Counted from the stretch's first letter, positions 1 to 9,381 are shown. The stretch is DNA of 64,000 bases from Phyllobacterium lublinensis (GCF_020164435.1 NZ_JAIUDQ010000001.1:372001-436000); one strand, 5' to 3'. Numbers and translations: made by a program. The notes: generated from the letters alone by a model not told the origin.

Positions 1-481
1 ATTGCCGCAAGGCGGTCATGCCGAGCGGAGAAGCATAGTCGGCCAGCGAAGTGCTTTTCCCACGCGCCAATGCGCGTAGTGCCCTACGAATGCCTTCTTC
101 CGGCATCCATGAGGAAGGCAGCCACCCACAACCCGGTTTCGCGACATTCTCGCCAGCATCAAGGGATGTACGAGAAACCCAGAGCGGATCGATCGCCAGA
201 TCAAGTCGCGGCCCGATTTCGGCCAATGTCAACGGCGGCAGATGACCGGCCACGTAGAAGCCGGATCCACGTCGCGATTGGATAACGCCTTCGGCTGCCA
301 GCCGGTCATAGGCTTCGACGACGGTCGACTTTGAAACGCCCATCGTTTCCGCAGAACTCCGGATCGACGGCAATTTGGCACCCGGAACAAGTGTTCGTGC
401 AGCGATACGCTGACTGACAGACTGCATGACGCGTTCGACAAGCGTGCCATTGTCGCGACCTCGACCGACACTTTCTTCCAT
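1..481 (-). CDS. MocR-family (GntR HTH + aminotransferase-like) regulator, partial
   Basis: The reading frame is open from an ATG at 481 to the left edge, so about 160 N-terminal residues are present and the rest lies outside. The visible part is a GntR-type winged helix (residues about 10-80), with the family signatures G-KLPSIR, ST-V-AYD-L and GSGFYV. A linker follows, and then the start of a fold-type I PLP aminotransferase-like domain (CGWLPSSWMP, ADY-SPLG--ALR). This is the layout of MocR/PdxR regulators, which sense amines or amino acids through PLP. It is divergent from an EamA exporter, a common MocR pairing, so it probably controls that gene; the effector is unknown. The partial nature is seen; target and ligand are inferred. 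Confidence 0.88.
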   Translation of the reverse strand, partial: MEESVGRGRDNGTLVERVMQSVSQRIAARTLVPGAKLPSIRSSAETMGVSKSTVVEAYDRLAAEGVIQSRRGSGFYVAGHLPPLTLAEIGPRLDLAIDPLWVSRTSLDAGENVAKPGCGWLPSSWMPEEGIRRALRALARGKSTSLADYASPLGMTALRQ

Positions 482-482
482 C

Positions 483-525
483 TGTACTGCTCTCTGTATG
501 ATGACAGTTTCAAGGAATTGTACTG
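483..525. promoter_or_regulatory. Candidate MocR operator: direct repeat TGTACTG
   Basis: TGTACTG occurs at 483-489 and again at 519-525 in the same orientation, 36 bp apart. Both lie in the 115-bp gap between the divergent MocR regulator and the EamA transporter. MocR proteins typically bind spaced direct repeats in such gaps. Binding itself is inferred. Confidence 0.45.
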
Positions 526-596
526 TACCGTATCTGGAAAATCCACCGGTAATAGCCGATAGAAGTCGAATGAGTTTGGCGATCGGAAGAACAAGC

Positions 597-1460
597 ATGG
601 ACAAGTCTACCACCGGATGGATCAATGGTTTTGTGGGTGTGTTGATATTTAGCGGATCATTGCCGGCGACCCGTGCTGCCGTTGCAGACTTCGATCCCAT
701 ATTCGTTACCAGTGCCCGTGCCACCATTGCGGCGCTGCTGGGCGTTGCACTGCTATCGCTTTTCCGCGAGAAACGGCCCGAAAAGGCAGATCTTTGGCCC
801 CTGTTCGTAACTGCGATGGGCGTAGTGGTCGGATTTCCACTTTTGACGGCACTGGCGCTGCGCCACGTGACTTCCGCGCATTCCATTGTCTTCATAGGAT
901 TGCTGCCATTGGCGACGGCAATCTTCGGCGTCATCCGTGGCGGCGAAAGGATGCGACCGCTGTTCTGGCTCTTTTCAGTTCTTGGCAGCTTGATCGTGGC
1001 AGGCTTTGCCCTTACCCAGAATCTGTCTGCGTCGATGACCGGTGATCTCCTGATGTTCGCGGCTGTCGTCGTCTGTGGGCTCGGTTATGCGGAGGGAGCC
1101 CAACTCTCTCGCAAACTTGGCGGATGGCAGGTCATCTGCTGGGCTCTTGTGCTCTCGTTGCCGGTCATGCTGCCGTTGACCGTCTATATCATGCCTGGGA
1201 ACTGGAGCCATGTTGGCGAACCCGCCTGGATCGGACTCGTCTATGTCTCGCTGTTCTCAATGCTGATCGGTTTTGTGTTCTGGTATCGCGGCTTGGCCCA
1301 GGGCGGTATCGCCGCCGTGGGACAACTCCAGTTGTTGCAGCCATTCTTTGGCCTTATGTTGGCAGCCACACTCCTGCACGAACCGGTTGGGTGGCCGATG
1401 ATCGCTGTTACCGTTGCGGTCATTCTGTGCGTCGCCGGCGCCAAACGCTTCGCCAGGTAA
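597..1460 (+). CDS. EamA/DMT-superfamily transporter
   Basis: A 287-residue, very hydrophobic protein with about ten predicted membrane segments and the two-half repeat of EamA (drug/metabolite) exporters. Second-half hallmarks are W-VICWAL, GLVYVSLFSMLIGFVFWYRGL and LQPFFGLMLA. The ATG at 597 was chosen because GGAAGA lies 8 nt upstream and the membrane segment starts soon after. An in-frame ATG at 570 and an earlier one at 426 overlap the divergent regulator's promoter region or coding start. It probably exports an amino acid or small metabolite from the inner membrane under control of the divergent MocR protein; the substrate cannot be read from sequence. Confidence 0.85.
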   Translation: MDKSTTGWINGFVGVLIFSGSLPATRAAVADFDPIFVTSARATIAALLGVALLSLFREKRPEKADLWPLFVTAMGVVVGFPLLTALALRHVTSAHSIVFIGLLPLATAIFGVIRGGERMRPLFWLFSVLGSLIVAGFALTQNLSASMTGDLLMFAAVVVCGLGYAEGAQLSRKLGGWQVICWALVLSLPVMLPLTVYIMPGNWSHVGEPAWIGLVYVSLFSMLIGFVFWYRGLAQGGIAAVGQLQLLQPFFGLMLAATLLHEPVGWPMIAVTVAVILCVAGAKRFAR

Positions 1461-1755
1461 AACCCGAATTTTGCGTCGCACAATAAAATCGTTTGCTTTT
1501 TGGCATGAGAAGGCCCATATGCCGTTCAGGCGCTTGGACCGGGCAATCCGGTCTTCCGATTGAGGACTTCGTGGCGTCTGAGACCCATCCGCATGATGCG
1601 ATGGGCACGGCTGCGCAAGTCGCATGAACCCAAGCCATTGGCACAGGGTTCCTCGCGTCTCGTCGTTTATCCCCAAATTGTTGCACGCAGGTTGCGCCCT
1701 GTGATGCGTTGTGTGGCCCGCGATCATTCGCGCCGGCCAATGAAAGAAGATTGAA

Positions 1756-3117
1756 TTGGACACTATTGAAAAAACTGGCTTTGCCGCCATGGGCCTGAAC
1801 GCCGTCCTGCTCAAGGCAGTGGAGGCAGCCGGCATGGACACTCCCAAGCCGATCCAGGAGCAGGCTATTCCCGCACAGCTCGCTGGACAGGATATACTTG
1901 GCATCGCACAGACAGGTTCTGGTAAGACAGCAGCATTCAGCCTGCCGATCCTGCAGAAAATCATCACCATCGGTGACAAGCGCAAAGGCAAGACGGCCCG
2001 TGCGTTGATCCTCGCTCCGACCCGCGAGCTCGCCGTGCAGATTGAAGAGACGATCCGCAAGCTCTCCAAGGGTGCTCATATCTCCACTGCGCTTGTGCTT
2101 GGTGGCGTATCACGTGGGGCGCAGATCAACAAAATGCAGGCGGGCGTCGACGTGCTGATCGCGACGCCGGGCCGGTTGACCGACCTTGTTCGGGACAACC
2201 GCATCGATCTCTCGGAGACGCGCTGGCTGGTGCTTGATGAAGCGGACCGCATGCTCGACATGGGCTTCATCAACGATGTCAAGCGCATTGCCAAAGGCAC
2301 CCATCGCGACCGTCAGACAGCGTTGTTCTCTGCAACGATGCCAAAGGAAGTGGCTGCGTTGGCAGCTGGCTTGCTGCGGGATCCCATTCGCGTGGAAGTT
2401 GCGCCGCAAGGCACGACAGCCGCTGAGATCAAGCAGGTCGTGCATATGATTCCGACCAAGCAGAAGAAGCAGGTGCTTTCTGCCATGTTGAAGGATGAGA
2501 CACTGGCCTCGGTCATCGTCTTCACCCGGACCAAGCATGGGGCTGATGCCGTAACGCGTGTTCTGGAAAAGGATGGCTATGACGTTGCCGCCATTCATGG
2601 CAACAAGTCGCAGAATGCGCGCCAGCGCGCCCTCAACGGTTTCAAGGATGGTTCGGTTCGCGTTCTTGTCGCAACCGACATCGCTGCCCGCGGCATCGAC
2701 GTTGTCGGCATCAGCCACGTGATCAACTTCGATCTGCCGGATGAGCCAGAAAGCTATGTCCACCGCATTGGTCGGACCGGGCGCAACGGAGCTTCGGGTT
2801 CTGCGATCACGCTGTATGATCCGGCAGAGGAAAGCGTAAAGCTGAAGGCGGTTGAACGCGTCACACGCATGCGCTTGCCCATGGCGGATTCGCCGGTCGA
2901 TCTTTCCAGCCTGCCGGCCCGTGCCGCCAACAGCGATCAACGGCCACCACGGCGCGAAGGCGGTAGCGGCGCCCCTGCGAAAAAGCCGCATCGCGGCCAA
3001 TCTGCAGGCAAGCCGCGTGAAGCGCGCGGCGAAAAGGTCTGGAGCAATGATGGCTCCACGGCGGAGAAGCGTCCCTTCCGCCGCAACAAGCGCAAGAGCT
3101 TCGGCAAGGCTGCCTGA
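1756..3117 (+). CDS. rhlE: DEAD-box ATP-dependent RNA helicase (RhlE-like)
   Basis: All helicase motifs are visible in order: Q-motif (PKPIQEQAIP), motif I AQTGSGKT, Ia PTRELA, Ib TPGR, motif II DEAD, III SAT, IV VIVFTRT, V ARGID, VI HRIGRTGR. The two RecA-like cores are followed by about 75 residues of basic, low-complexity tail rich in R, K, P and G, typical of RhlE-type helicases in rRNA and mRNA remodelling and cold adaptation. The start is a TTG at 1756 with GAAAGAAG 7-14 nt upstream; the next in-frame ATG (1789) would cut the N-terminus before the Q-motif region. It appears monocistronic, with its own promoter space of nearly 300 bp upstream and a strong hairpin downstream. Confidence 0.92.
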   Translation: MDTIEKTGFAAMGLNAVLLKAVEAAGMDTPKPIQEQAIPAQLAGQDILGIAQTGSGKTAAFSLPILQKIITIGDKRKGKTARALILAPTRELAVQIEETIRKLSKGAHISTALVLGGVSRGAQINKMQAGVDVLIATPGRLTDLVRDNRIDLSETRWLVLDEADRMLDMGFINDVKRIAKGTHRDRQTALFSATMPKEVAALAAGLLRDPIRVEVAPQGTTAAEIKQVVHMIPTKQKKQVLSAMLKDETLASVIVFTRTKHGADAVTRVLEKDGYDVAAIHGNKSQNARQRALNGFKDGSVRVLVATDIAARGIDVVGISHVINFDLPDEPESYVHRIGRTGRNGASGSAITLYDPAEESVKLKAVERVTRMRLPMADSPVDLSSLPARAANSDQRPPRREGGSGAPAKKPHRGQSAGKPREARGEKVWSNDGSTAEKRPFRRNKRKSFGKAA

Positions 3118-3140
3118 CCGGCATAGAAGCAAATCATTTC

Positions 3141-3171
3141 AGCCGCCGGCATCACTTGCCGGCGGCTTTCT
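3141..3171 (+). terminator. Rho-independent terminator after the helicase
   Basis: A 10-bp GC-rich stem (GCCGCCGGCA with its complement) and a 5-nt loop are followed by TTTCTT, 24 bp after the helicase stop. Confidence 0.8.
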
Positions 3172-3309
3172 TATGTGATGTCCAAGGCTCTCTGATTTGT
3201 ACGGGTGCCGACAAATGTCGGCATATCATCTGGTTTGCGAAATTCTACGCTTGAACGCTTAAGCCGGGGCAAATAGGTTCAGTTCCAGCAGAATGAAGGA
3301 CCGGGCCTC

Positions 3310-4344
3310 ATGTTTGATTCAGTGATCGATACCATCGGAAACACGCCGCTTATTCGCATGAAGAAAGCGTCCGACCTCACCGGTTGCGAGATTTACGGCA
3401 AGGCCGAATTCCTGAATCCTGGCCAATCGGTGAAAGATCGAGCAGCTCTCTACATTATTCGCGATGCTGAAAAACAGGGACTGCTGCGGCCGGGCGGGGT
3501 GATTGTCGAAGGCACTGCCGGCAATACCGGCATTGGCCTCACCATGGTCGCCAAGGCATTGGGTTATCGCACCGTGATTGTCATTCCTGAAACCCAGAGC
3601 CAGGAAAAGAAAGATGCCCTGCGCCTGCTGGGTGCGGAATTGGTCGAAGTGCCGGCTGTCCCTTACAAAAATCCGGACAATTATGTGAAGGTCTCCGGGC
3701 GTCTGGCCGAGCAAATGGCGATGACCGAGCCGAATGGTGCAATCTGGGCAAACCAATTCGACAATGTCATCAACCGCCAGGCGCATGTGGAGACTACCGC
3801 GCAGGAAATCTGGCGCGATACGAATGGCAAGGTGGACGGTTTCATTTGCGCCGTGGGTTCGGGAGGGACGCTGGCGGGTGTGTCTCAGGGGCTCAAGGCG
3901 CGAGATTCGTCGATCAAGATCGGGATCGCGGATCCGCTGGGCGCCGCGCTCTATTCCTATTACACGACCGGCGAATTCAAAGCCGAAGGCAGCTCAATAA
4001 CCGAGGGCATCGGACAGGGCCGCGTGACGGCGAATCTTGAAGGTTTCACGCCGGACTTTTCCTACCAGATTCCCGATGCGGAAGCGCTGGAAGTCGTTTT
4101 CGACCTCGTCACGGAGGAGGGGCTTTGCCTTGGCGGCTCTTCCGGCATCAATGTTGCCGGAGCAATCCGCATGGCGCGAGAAATGGGGCCAGACCACATC
4201 ATCGTGACGGTCCTTTGCGACTACGGCAATCGCTATCAGTCAAAGATGTTCAATCCAGAGTTTCTGCGCTCGAAGAATCTTCCCGTCCCGCATTGGATGG
4301 AAGCGACAACCGACATCTCCGTTCCATACGAGAACAAATCCTGA
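3310..4344 (+). CDS. Cysteine synthase / PLP-dependent beta-family enzyme (CysK-like)
   Basis: 344 residues of fold-type II PLP enzyme. The N-terminal IGNTPLIR motif and the PLP lysine in GQSVKDRAAL are present, with a phosphate-binding SGGTLAG loop and a C-terminal GGSSGIN. The substrate loop reads EGTAGNTG rather than the TSGNTG of classical O-acetylserine sulfhydrylases. This matches a rhizobial subgroup annotated as cysteine synthase but related to Cds1-type cysteine desulfhydrases, so either cysteine synthesis or breakdown is possible. It is the first gene of an operon: the stop overlaps the next start (TGATG). The following AlaX and mercaptopyruvate sulfurtransferase point to cysteine and sulfur handling. 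Confidence 0.85.
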   Translation: MFDSVIDTIGNTPLIRMKKASDLTGCEIYGKAEFLNPGQSVKDRAALYIIRDAEKQGLLRPGGVIVEGTAGNTGIGLTMVAKALGYRTVIVIPETQSQEKKDALRLLGAELVEVPAVPYKNPDNYVKVSGRLAEQMAMTEPNGAIWANQFDNVINRQAHVETTAQEIWRDTNGKVDGFICAVGSGGTLAGVSQGLKARDSSIKIGIADPLGAALYSYYTTGEFKAEGSSITEGIGQGRVTANLEGFTPDFSYQIPDAEALEVVFDLVTEEGLCLGGSSGINVAGAIRMAREMGPDHIIVTVLCDYGNRYQSKMFNPEFLRSKNLPVPHWMEATTDISVPYENKS

Positions 4345-5090
4345 TGGCCTATGACACGGCAATTCTGTTTCGTGATGATTCCTACCTCAGGGAAACTGAA
4401 GGGACCGTGCTTGCGATCAATGCACGTGGTGGCATCCTGACCGACCGGACCGTTTTCTATGCCACGTCAGGGGGGCAGCCGGGTGATACTGGCGTTTTCG
4501 TTCGTGCGGATGGATCAATCATTTCGATTGCCGTCACAGTGACCGGCGAAAGCAAGGATGAAATCATCCACGTACCGGCATCAGGGCAGGTGGTTCCGGC
4601 AGTGGGTGAGAAACTAATCCTGCGCATCGATTGGGGTCGACGTTTCAAGCTGATGCGCATGCATGCTGCCTGTCATCTGTTGAGCGTCGTCTGCCCCTAT
4701 CCGATTACCGGTGCCGCCGTTGGAGAGGATGACAGCCGGGTGGATTTCGACCTTCCCGATGCAGGCGTGACCAAGGAAGGAGTGACGGCGAAGCTCATGG
4801 AACTGGTCCAGGCCAATCATCCGATCTTCACACGGTGGATCACGGATGAACAGTTGGCTGCCAATCCGGGCCTGATCAAATCCAAGAATGTTCGCCCGCC
4901 TGCTGGGACGGGTCGCATCAGGCTTGTGTGCATCGGGGAGAACGCCTCCGTGGATTCTCAACCATGCGGTGGAACGCATGTGGCGACGACGGGCGAGGTT
5001 GGCGCAGTACACATCGGAAAAATTGAAAAGAAAGGCAAGGAGAACCGGCGGTTCCGCATCCGTTTCGGACCCTTGCCGGAGGGAGAATGA
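4344..5090 (+). CDS. Alanyl-tRNA editing protein (AlaX-type, trans-editing)
   Basis: 248 residues resembling the free-standing editing domain of alanyl-tRNA synthetase. It carries the N-terminal SGGQPGDTG segment, the zinc ligands HAACH in the middle, and CGGTHVATTGEVG near the C-terminus. The family hydrolyses Ser-tRNA(Ala) or Gly-tRNA(Ala). The start at 4344 overlaps the previous stop by one base, indicating translational coupling; a longer upstream reading would run into the enzyme gene and is rejected. The stop overlaps the next start as ATGA. Confidence 0.9.
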   Translation: MAYDTAILFRDDSYLRETEGTVLAINARGGILTDRTVFYATSGGQPGDTGVFVRADGSIISIAVTVTGESKDEIIHVPASGQVVPAVGEKLILRIDWGRRFKLMRMHAACHLLSVVCPYPITGAAVGEDDSRVDFDLPDAGVTKEGVTAKLMELVQANHPIFTRWITDEQLAANPGLIKSKNVRPPAGTGRIRLVCIGENASVDSQPCGGTHVATTGEVGAVHIGKIEKKGKENRRFRIRFGPLPEGE

Positions 5091-5944
5091 ACATGACGGA
5101 CAAGAGCGCTTATGTGGTTTCGCCGGATTGGCTCCAGGAAAGGCTTGGTCAACCGGGGCTGAGCATTCTTGATGCATCATGGTATCTCCCGGCTCAAAAT
5201 CGTGATGCCAAGGCAGAGTATGACGCCGCCCACATTCCCGGAGCAATTTTCTTCGATCACGAGGAACTGTCGGATCCTCAGTCCCCGTTGCCGCACACAC
5301 TGCTGAAACCCGAAGTGTTCGCGGCGGCCGTGAGCAGCATGGGCATTACGAGTGATGATACGATTGTCGTGTATGATGGCCCCGGCATGAGCACTTCGCC
5401 GCGAGTCTGGTGGATGCTCCGAACCATGGGCGCAAAAAACGTTCTTGTACTCGATGGCGGATTCGACAATTGGAAGAAGGATGGCAGACCGGTCACTGAC
5501 GCCGTCACCAAGGTCGCTCCGTCGGCATTCGTGCCAAAATTCGATGCCGGGAAGATTGCGAGTTTCGCGGATATGCGGACAATTGTTGACAGTGGTTCGC
5601 GGCAGATAGCCGATGCGCGGTCTGCGGGCCGATTCAAGGGGGTCGATCCAGAGCCACGTCAGGGGCTGCGCTCGGGTCACATGCCGGGCGCCCGCAATGT
5701 TCCGTCTTCGAGCCTCTCTGAAAATGGATATCTTAAAAATATCAATGGTTTGAGGAGAGTTTTTGATGAGGCGGGTGTTGACCTTTCGAGGCCGGTCGTA
5801 ACGAGCTGTGGGTCAGGGATCACCGCGGCTGTGATAACGCTCGCATTGGAATCTCTCGGGCATAAGGACAATTTGCTTTATGATGGCTCCTGGACCGAGT
5901 GGGGTGGGGCCAAGGATACCCCGGTTGCCACCAGGGAAGCATAG
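5087..5944 (+). CDS. sseA: 3-mercaptopyruvate sulfurtransferase (two-rhodanese-domain)
   Basis: 285 residues with two rhodanese domains. The first carries ILDASWYLP and GAIFFDHEELSD; the second has the catalytic cysteine in the loop CGSGITA, which distinguishes mercaptopyruvate sulfurtransferases from thiosulfate sulfurtransferases (CRKGVT-type). It transfers sulfane sulfur from 3-mercaptopyruvate to thiols or cyanide in the cytoplasm. ATGA overlap with the AlaX gene and a 3-bp gap to the following acetyltransferase show operon membership. A second ATG two codons in is an alternative start. Confidence 0.92.
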   Translation: MNMTDKSAYVVSPDWLQERLGQPGLSILDASWYLPAQNRDAKAEYDAAHIPGAIFFDHEELSDPQSPLPHTLLKPEVFAAAVSSMGITSDDTIVVYDGPGMSTSPRVWWMLRTMGAKNVLVLDGGFDNWKKDGRPVTDAVTKVAPSAFVPKFDAGKIASFADMRTIVDSGSRQIADARSAGRFKGVDPEPRQGLRSGHMPGARNVPSSSLSENGYLKNINGLRRVFDEAGVDLSRPVVTSCGSGITAAVITLALESLGHKDNLLYDGSWTEWGGAKDTPVATREA

Positions 5945-5947
5945 GTC

Positions 5948-6484
5948 ATGAGCGGTACCACCAAACCACGCATACTCAGAACGCGTGTGACGCATCTCGA
6001 AATGACGGAACGGCCGACGCTGTCCATTCCGACACCGGTAGCTTTCAAGCTGGCTTTGATGCGGGCGACGAAAATCTCCCTCCCTTTCTACAGGTTTCTG
6101 TACGAACAGGTTGGGAAGCCGCATCACTGGTCAGTGCACCGTCATCTGAACGACCGCGATTTGGCGGCTATCGTCCATCGAGCCAATGTGGACATACACG
6201 TGCTCTATGCCGACGGTTCACCCGCCGGCTTCTTCGAGCTGGTGCTTGATGAGCGCGAGGGGGTGACCGAAATTTTGTATTTTGGCCTGGTTCCAGAATT
6301 TCAGGGGCGCGGACTTGCAAAATTCTTTCTGAACGAGGCGATAGCAACCGCATGGATGAGCGGTCCCCAAAAAATCATAATCGAGACCAACACGCTCGAC
6401 AGCCCTCGGGCGCTGCAGATGTATCAACAGATGGGCTTCAAGCCCGTCAGTTTTGCAGAGGCAGAAATAGAAGCATGGAATTGA
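5948..6484 (+). CDS. GNAT-family N-acetyltransferase
   Basis: 178 residues with the GNAT core. The acetyl-CoA pyrophosphate loop is FQGRGLAKFF (motif A), followed by ETNTLDSPRALQMYQQMGF, the usual motif B that closes the fold. It starts three bases after the sulfurtransferase stop and is the last gene of the cysK-like/alaX/sseA operon. The substrate is unknown; an aromatic or tRNA-linked amino group would fit the neighbours only as speculation. Confidence 0.85.
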   Translation: MSGTTKPRILRTRVTHLEMTERPTLSIPTPVAFKLALMRATKISLPFYRFLYEQVGKPHHWSVHRHLNDRDLAAIVHRANVDIHVLYADGSPAGFFELVLDEREGVTEILYFGLVPEFQGRGLAKFFLNEAIATAWMSGPQKIIIETNTLDSPRALQMYQQMGFKPVSFAEAEIEAWN

Positions 6485-6577
6485 CGACCACTTCTTCTTC
6501 GTTCTACCTATAGCTGTATAGCCGAATGCTGCGAATCTCCTTATGAGCCCGTTATCAAATGGTATCGGGGGAATTAA

Positions 6578-7015
6578 ATGCATTCGAAGAATGTATTGTT
6601 TGGCGTCGCAGTTGTTTTGTCAGTTTTGTCGATTGCTGGGTGTCAAACATCGGATTTGACGACAACGCGTAGCGGTTCATCCATCTACACCATCACGGCG
6701 CGATCCGGGCAAAGGACCGGGCTCATGAGCAATTACATGGTCAATCCCGACTGCTCGAGCGGCAAAGTTCCCGACTTTAAAGTCGCAACCGCCCCAGCAA
6801 ACGGATCCGTTGAAATCATGCGCGGTTCGGTTTCTCCTTCATTTGGGCAAGGCCATGCGCTGCAAAAGTGCAATTCGCGCAAAGTGTCGGCTGTTGGTGC
6901 TGTCTACACGTCCAAGGTGGGCTTTATAGGAAACGATAAAGTGGTCGTATCAAGCAAGGCACCGGGCAGCGATGTTTACAGCTACGTGACGGTCAACATT
7001 GCCGTGACGAAGTAG
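6578..7015 (+). CDS. Putative lipoprotein, unknown function
   Basis: 145 residues. A signal sequence ends in the lipobox LSIAGC, so Cys22 would be lipidated. The remainder resembles a small beta-sandwich (SGSSIYTITARSGQ, GSVEIMRG, KVGFIGNDKVVV, YVTVNIAV), similar in feel to Ig-like or cadherin-like periplasmic modules that end in YVTVNI. It is preceded by a GGGGG Shine-Dalgarno and stands alone. I do not recognise a named family. Confidence 0.7.
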   Translation: MHSKNVLFGVAVVLSVLSIAGCQTSDLTTTRSGSSIYTITARSGQRTGLMSNYMVNPDCSSGKVPDFKVATAPANGSVEIMRGSVSPSFGQGHALQKCNSRKVSAVGAVYTSKVGFIGNDKVVVSSKAPGSDVYSYVTVNIAVTK

Positions 7016-7107
7016 GTTCAAGCGTCGGGAACACCTGTGTTCGGCAGGAATCGGGTGGATAAAAGTTAGACCAGGATGTTTTCTTTGCTCTGACAAAGGA
7101 GGCACCC

Positions 7108-7581
7108 ATGAGCGCTATTCGATTCATTGCAATGACGACGACGCTAGCACGTCACTATCAGGCGGGCGGGGCAGATGCCAATGGCCAGAAGCCGGAGGTC
7201 CAGATCTCGGACGGTGACGGCGTTCCCTGCCGCCATTGCCTGCAGAACGTGAAGGCAGGCGATAAATATCTCGTCCTTTCGCACAGGCCGTTCCCGGCCC
7301 CGCAGCCATATGCCGAGACGGGACCAATCTTCCTGCACGCCGATCATTGTGAACGCTACGAAGAGACGGCAACAATGCCTGTGATGTTTGGGGAGAGCAG
7401 CGACTATATTCTGCGCGGCTATTCTTGCCAGGACCGGATCGTCTATGGTACGGGCGGGGTGATCAAGACCAGTGACATTCCTGACCGTGCGGCGGAGCTT
7501 CTCAAACGAGATGATGTAGCCTATGTGCATATGCGATCGGCAAGGAACAATTGTTTCCAGTGCCGTATCGATCTTGAATGA
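7108..7581 (+). CDS. DUF1203 domain protein
   Basis: 157 residues matching DUF1203: PCRHCLQ with paired cysteines near residue 50, then RPFP-PQPYAETGPIFLHAD, followed by YILRGY and a C-terminal HMRSARNNCFQC. The conserved Cys and His residues suggest metal or redox binding, but the family has no assigned reaction. AAAGGAGG precedes the start. It converges on alanine dehydrogenase across a shared terminator. Confidence 0.8.
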   Translation: MSAIRFIAMTTTLARHYQAGGADANGQKPEVQISDGDGVPCRHCLQNVKAGDKYLVLSHRPFPAPQPYAETGPIFLHADHCERYEETATMPVMFGESSDYILRGYSCQDRIVYGTGGVIKTSDIPDRAAELLKRDDVAYVHMRSARNNCFQCRIDLE

Positions 7582-7582
7582 A

Positions 7583-7610
7583 AAAGGCCCGGAGAAAACT
7601 CCAGGCCTTT
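7583..7610. terminator. Bidirectional terminator between DUF1203 gene and ald
   Basis: AAAGGCC and GGCCTTT form an outer stem, with GGAG/CTCC inside and an AAAA loop. The A- and T-rich flanks let it work in both directions between the convergent genes. Confidence 0.75.
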
Positions 7611-7627
7611 AAATTTATATAATTGAA

Positions 7628-8743
7628 TCAAGCAGCCAAGACAGTTTTTGCCTCGACCATTTCAAGGCCGAGCGCTTCGGCGACGGCCTGGTTGGTCACC
7701 CTGCCCTTGTGGACATTGAGACCGTTGCGCAGGTGCGGATTGTCAACCAGAGCCTTGACGCCGCGATCCGCCAGCTGCAGGCCATACTGCAGGGTGGCAT
7801 TGTTCAGGGCATGGGCCGATGTGACGGGGACCGCGCCAGGCATGTTGGCGACGCAATAGTGGATGACGCCATCAACTTCATAGGTTGGCTCGGAATGGGT
7901 CGTGGGATGGGAGGTCTCGAAGCACCCGCCCTGGTCGATCGCCACGTCGACAATGACGGCGCCCTTCTTCATGCCGGAAAGCATTTCGCGGGTGACGAGT
8001 TTCGGCGCCGCTGCGCCGGGGATGAGGACTGCTCCCACGACGATGTCGGCGGAAAACACTTCTTCATCAAGGGCTTCGATGGTGGAGTAACGCGTATGGA
8101 TGCGGCCGCGGAAAAGATCGTCGAGCTGGCGCAGACGGGGGATCGAGCGATCCAGCACCGTGACGTCCGCACCGAGACCGGTGGCCATCATTGCCGCATT
8201 GATGCCGACGACGCCGCCGCCGATAATGGTAACCTTGCCAGGAAGAACACCGGGCACGCCGCCGAGCAGCACGCCGCGCCCGCCATTGGCCTTCTGGAGC
8301 GCAGTCGCACCTGCCTGGATTGCAAGCCGGCCGGCGACTTCTGACATCGGAGCAAGCAATGGCAGGCCGCCGCGCTCGTCAGTGACGGTTTCGTAGGCGA
8401 CTGCCGTGACACCGGAAGCCAGGAGACCTTTGGTCTGCTCGGGGTCCGGAGCAAGGTGTAGATAAGTATAAAGAATTTGACCTTCGCGAAGCTGCGCCCA
8501 TTCCGATGGCTGCGGCTCTTTTACTTTAACGATCATGTCTGATTGAGCGAAGACTTCTTCGGCAGTCTTGACGACCTTGGCGCCTGCTGCCTGGTAGGCT
8601 CCGTCATCGGCGCCTATTCCAATGCCAGCTCCGGACTGGACGATGACCGTATGGCCGTGGGCAATGTATTCGCGTACGGCCCCCGGAGTGAGACCGACGC
8701 GATATTCATGGTTTTTGATTTCCTTCGGGCAGCCAACGCGCAT
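7628..8743 (-). CDS. ald: Alanine dehydrogenase
   Basis: 371 residues, the usual size. The start [16 protein letters not shown], the catalytic lysine in [10 protein letters not shown], the histidine in TYLHLAPD, and the Rossmann motif [10 protein letters not shown] are present. It converts L-alanine to pyruvate and ammonia with NAD, in the cytoplasm. A divergent Lrp-type gene starts 152 bp away, the standard AldR arrangement in which the regulator activates ald in response to alanine. Confidence 0.95.
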   Translation of the reverse strand: MRVGCPKEIKNHEYRVGLTPGAVREYIAHGHTVIVQSGAGIGIGADDGAYQAAGAKVVKTAEEVFAQSDMIVKVKEPQPSEWAQLREGQILYTYLHLAPDPEQTKGLLASGVTAVAYETVTDERGGLPLLAPMSEVAGRLAIQAGATALQKANGGRGVLLGGVPGVLPGKVTIIGGGVVGINAAMMATGLGADVTVLDRSIPRLRQLDDLFRGRIHTRYSTIEALDEEVFSADIVVGAVLIPGAAAPKLVTREMLSGMKKGAVIVDVAIDQGGCFETSHPTTHSEPTYEVDGVIHYCVANMPGAVPVTSAHALNNATLQYGLQLADRGVKALVDNPHLRNGLNVHKGRVTNQAVAEALGLEMVEAKTVLAA

Positions 8744-8895
8744 ATCGCCTCCTGATAGTGTTTTTTGAGTTCCCGTTTGAGGCAGATATCACATCATGAA
8801 TCGCGTCGCATGTCCTTGCCAAGAGAGCTCGACGGCATCCATTTTTTCGAATAATCTTGCGCAAGATCGCCAATTCATCGAAGAAAGTTCGAGCA

Positions 8896-9381
8896 ATGTC
8901 ATTGGACAGGATTGATATCGCTATTCTGGACAGCCTGCAGAAGGATGGTCGCATGTCGAATGCGACGCTCGCCGAGACCGTTGGCCTGTCGCAATCGGCA
9001 TGTTCGCGACGTCTGGACATACTGGAAAAGTCGGGGGTGATCCGAGGCTATCACGCCCGGCTCTCCAACAAGATGCTTGGCCATCCTGTCATTGTAATCG
9101 TCAATATCTCTCTTTCCGGACAGGCGGACAAGCAGCTTCGTGAATTCGAGACGGCAGTAAAGCGCTGCCCGAATGTTCTCGTTTGCTATCTCATGTCAGG
9201 AGAATATGATTATTTGCTTCGGATTGCAGCAAAAGATCTGGAAGATTACGAACGAATACATAAATTCTGGCTTTCTGCCATGCCGCATGTCACGAAAATC
9301 AACTCGTCTTTCGCTCTGCGGGAGGTCGCGGACCGAACCGGTCTCGGGGTTGAGACCGCGCTGATCGACATTGCCGGGTGA
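8896..9381 (+). CDS. Lrp/AsnC-family regulator (AldR-like)
   Basis: 161 residues: an N-terminal winged helix (LDRIDIAILDSLQ, LAETVGLSQSACSRRLDILE) and a C-terminal RAM effector domain (VLVCYLMSGEYDYLLRI). Start at the ATG at 8896, because the frame upstream has no ribosome site and Lrp proteins begin with this LD-ID motif. Divergence from ald makes it the probable alanine-responsive regulator. Confidence 0.9.
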   Translation: MSLDRIDIAILDSLQKDGRMSNATLAETVGLSQSACSRRLDILEKSGVIRGYHARLSNKMLGHPVIVIVNISLSGQADKQLREFETAVKRCPNVLVCYLMSGEYDYLLRIAAKDLEDYERIHKFWLSAMPHVTKINSSFALREVADRTGLGVETALIDIAG

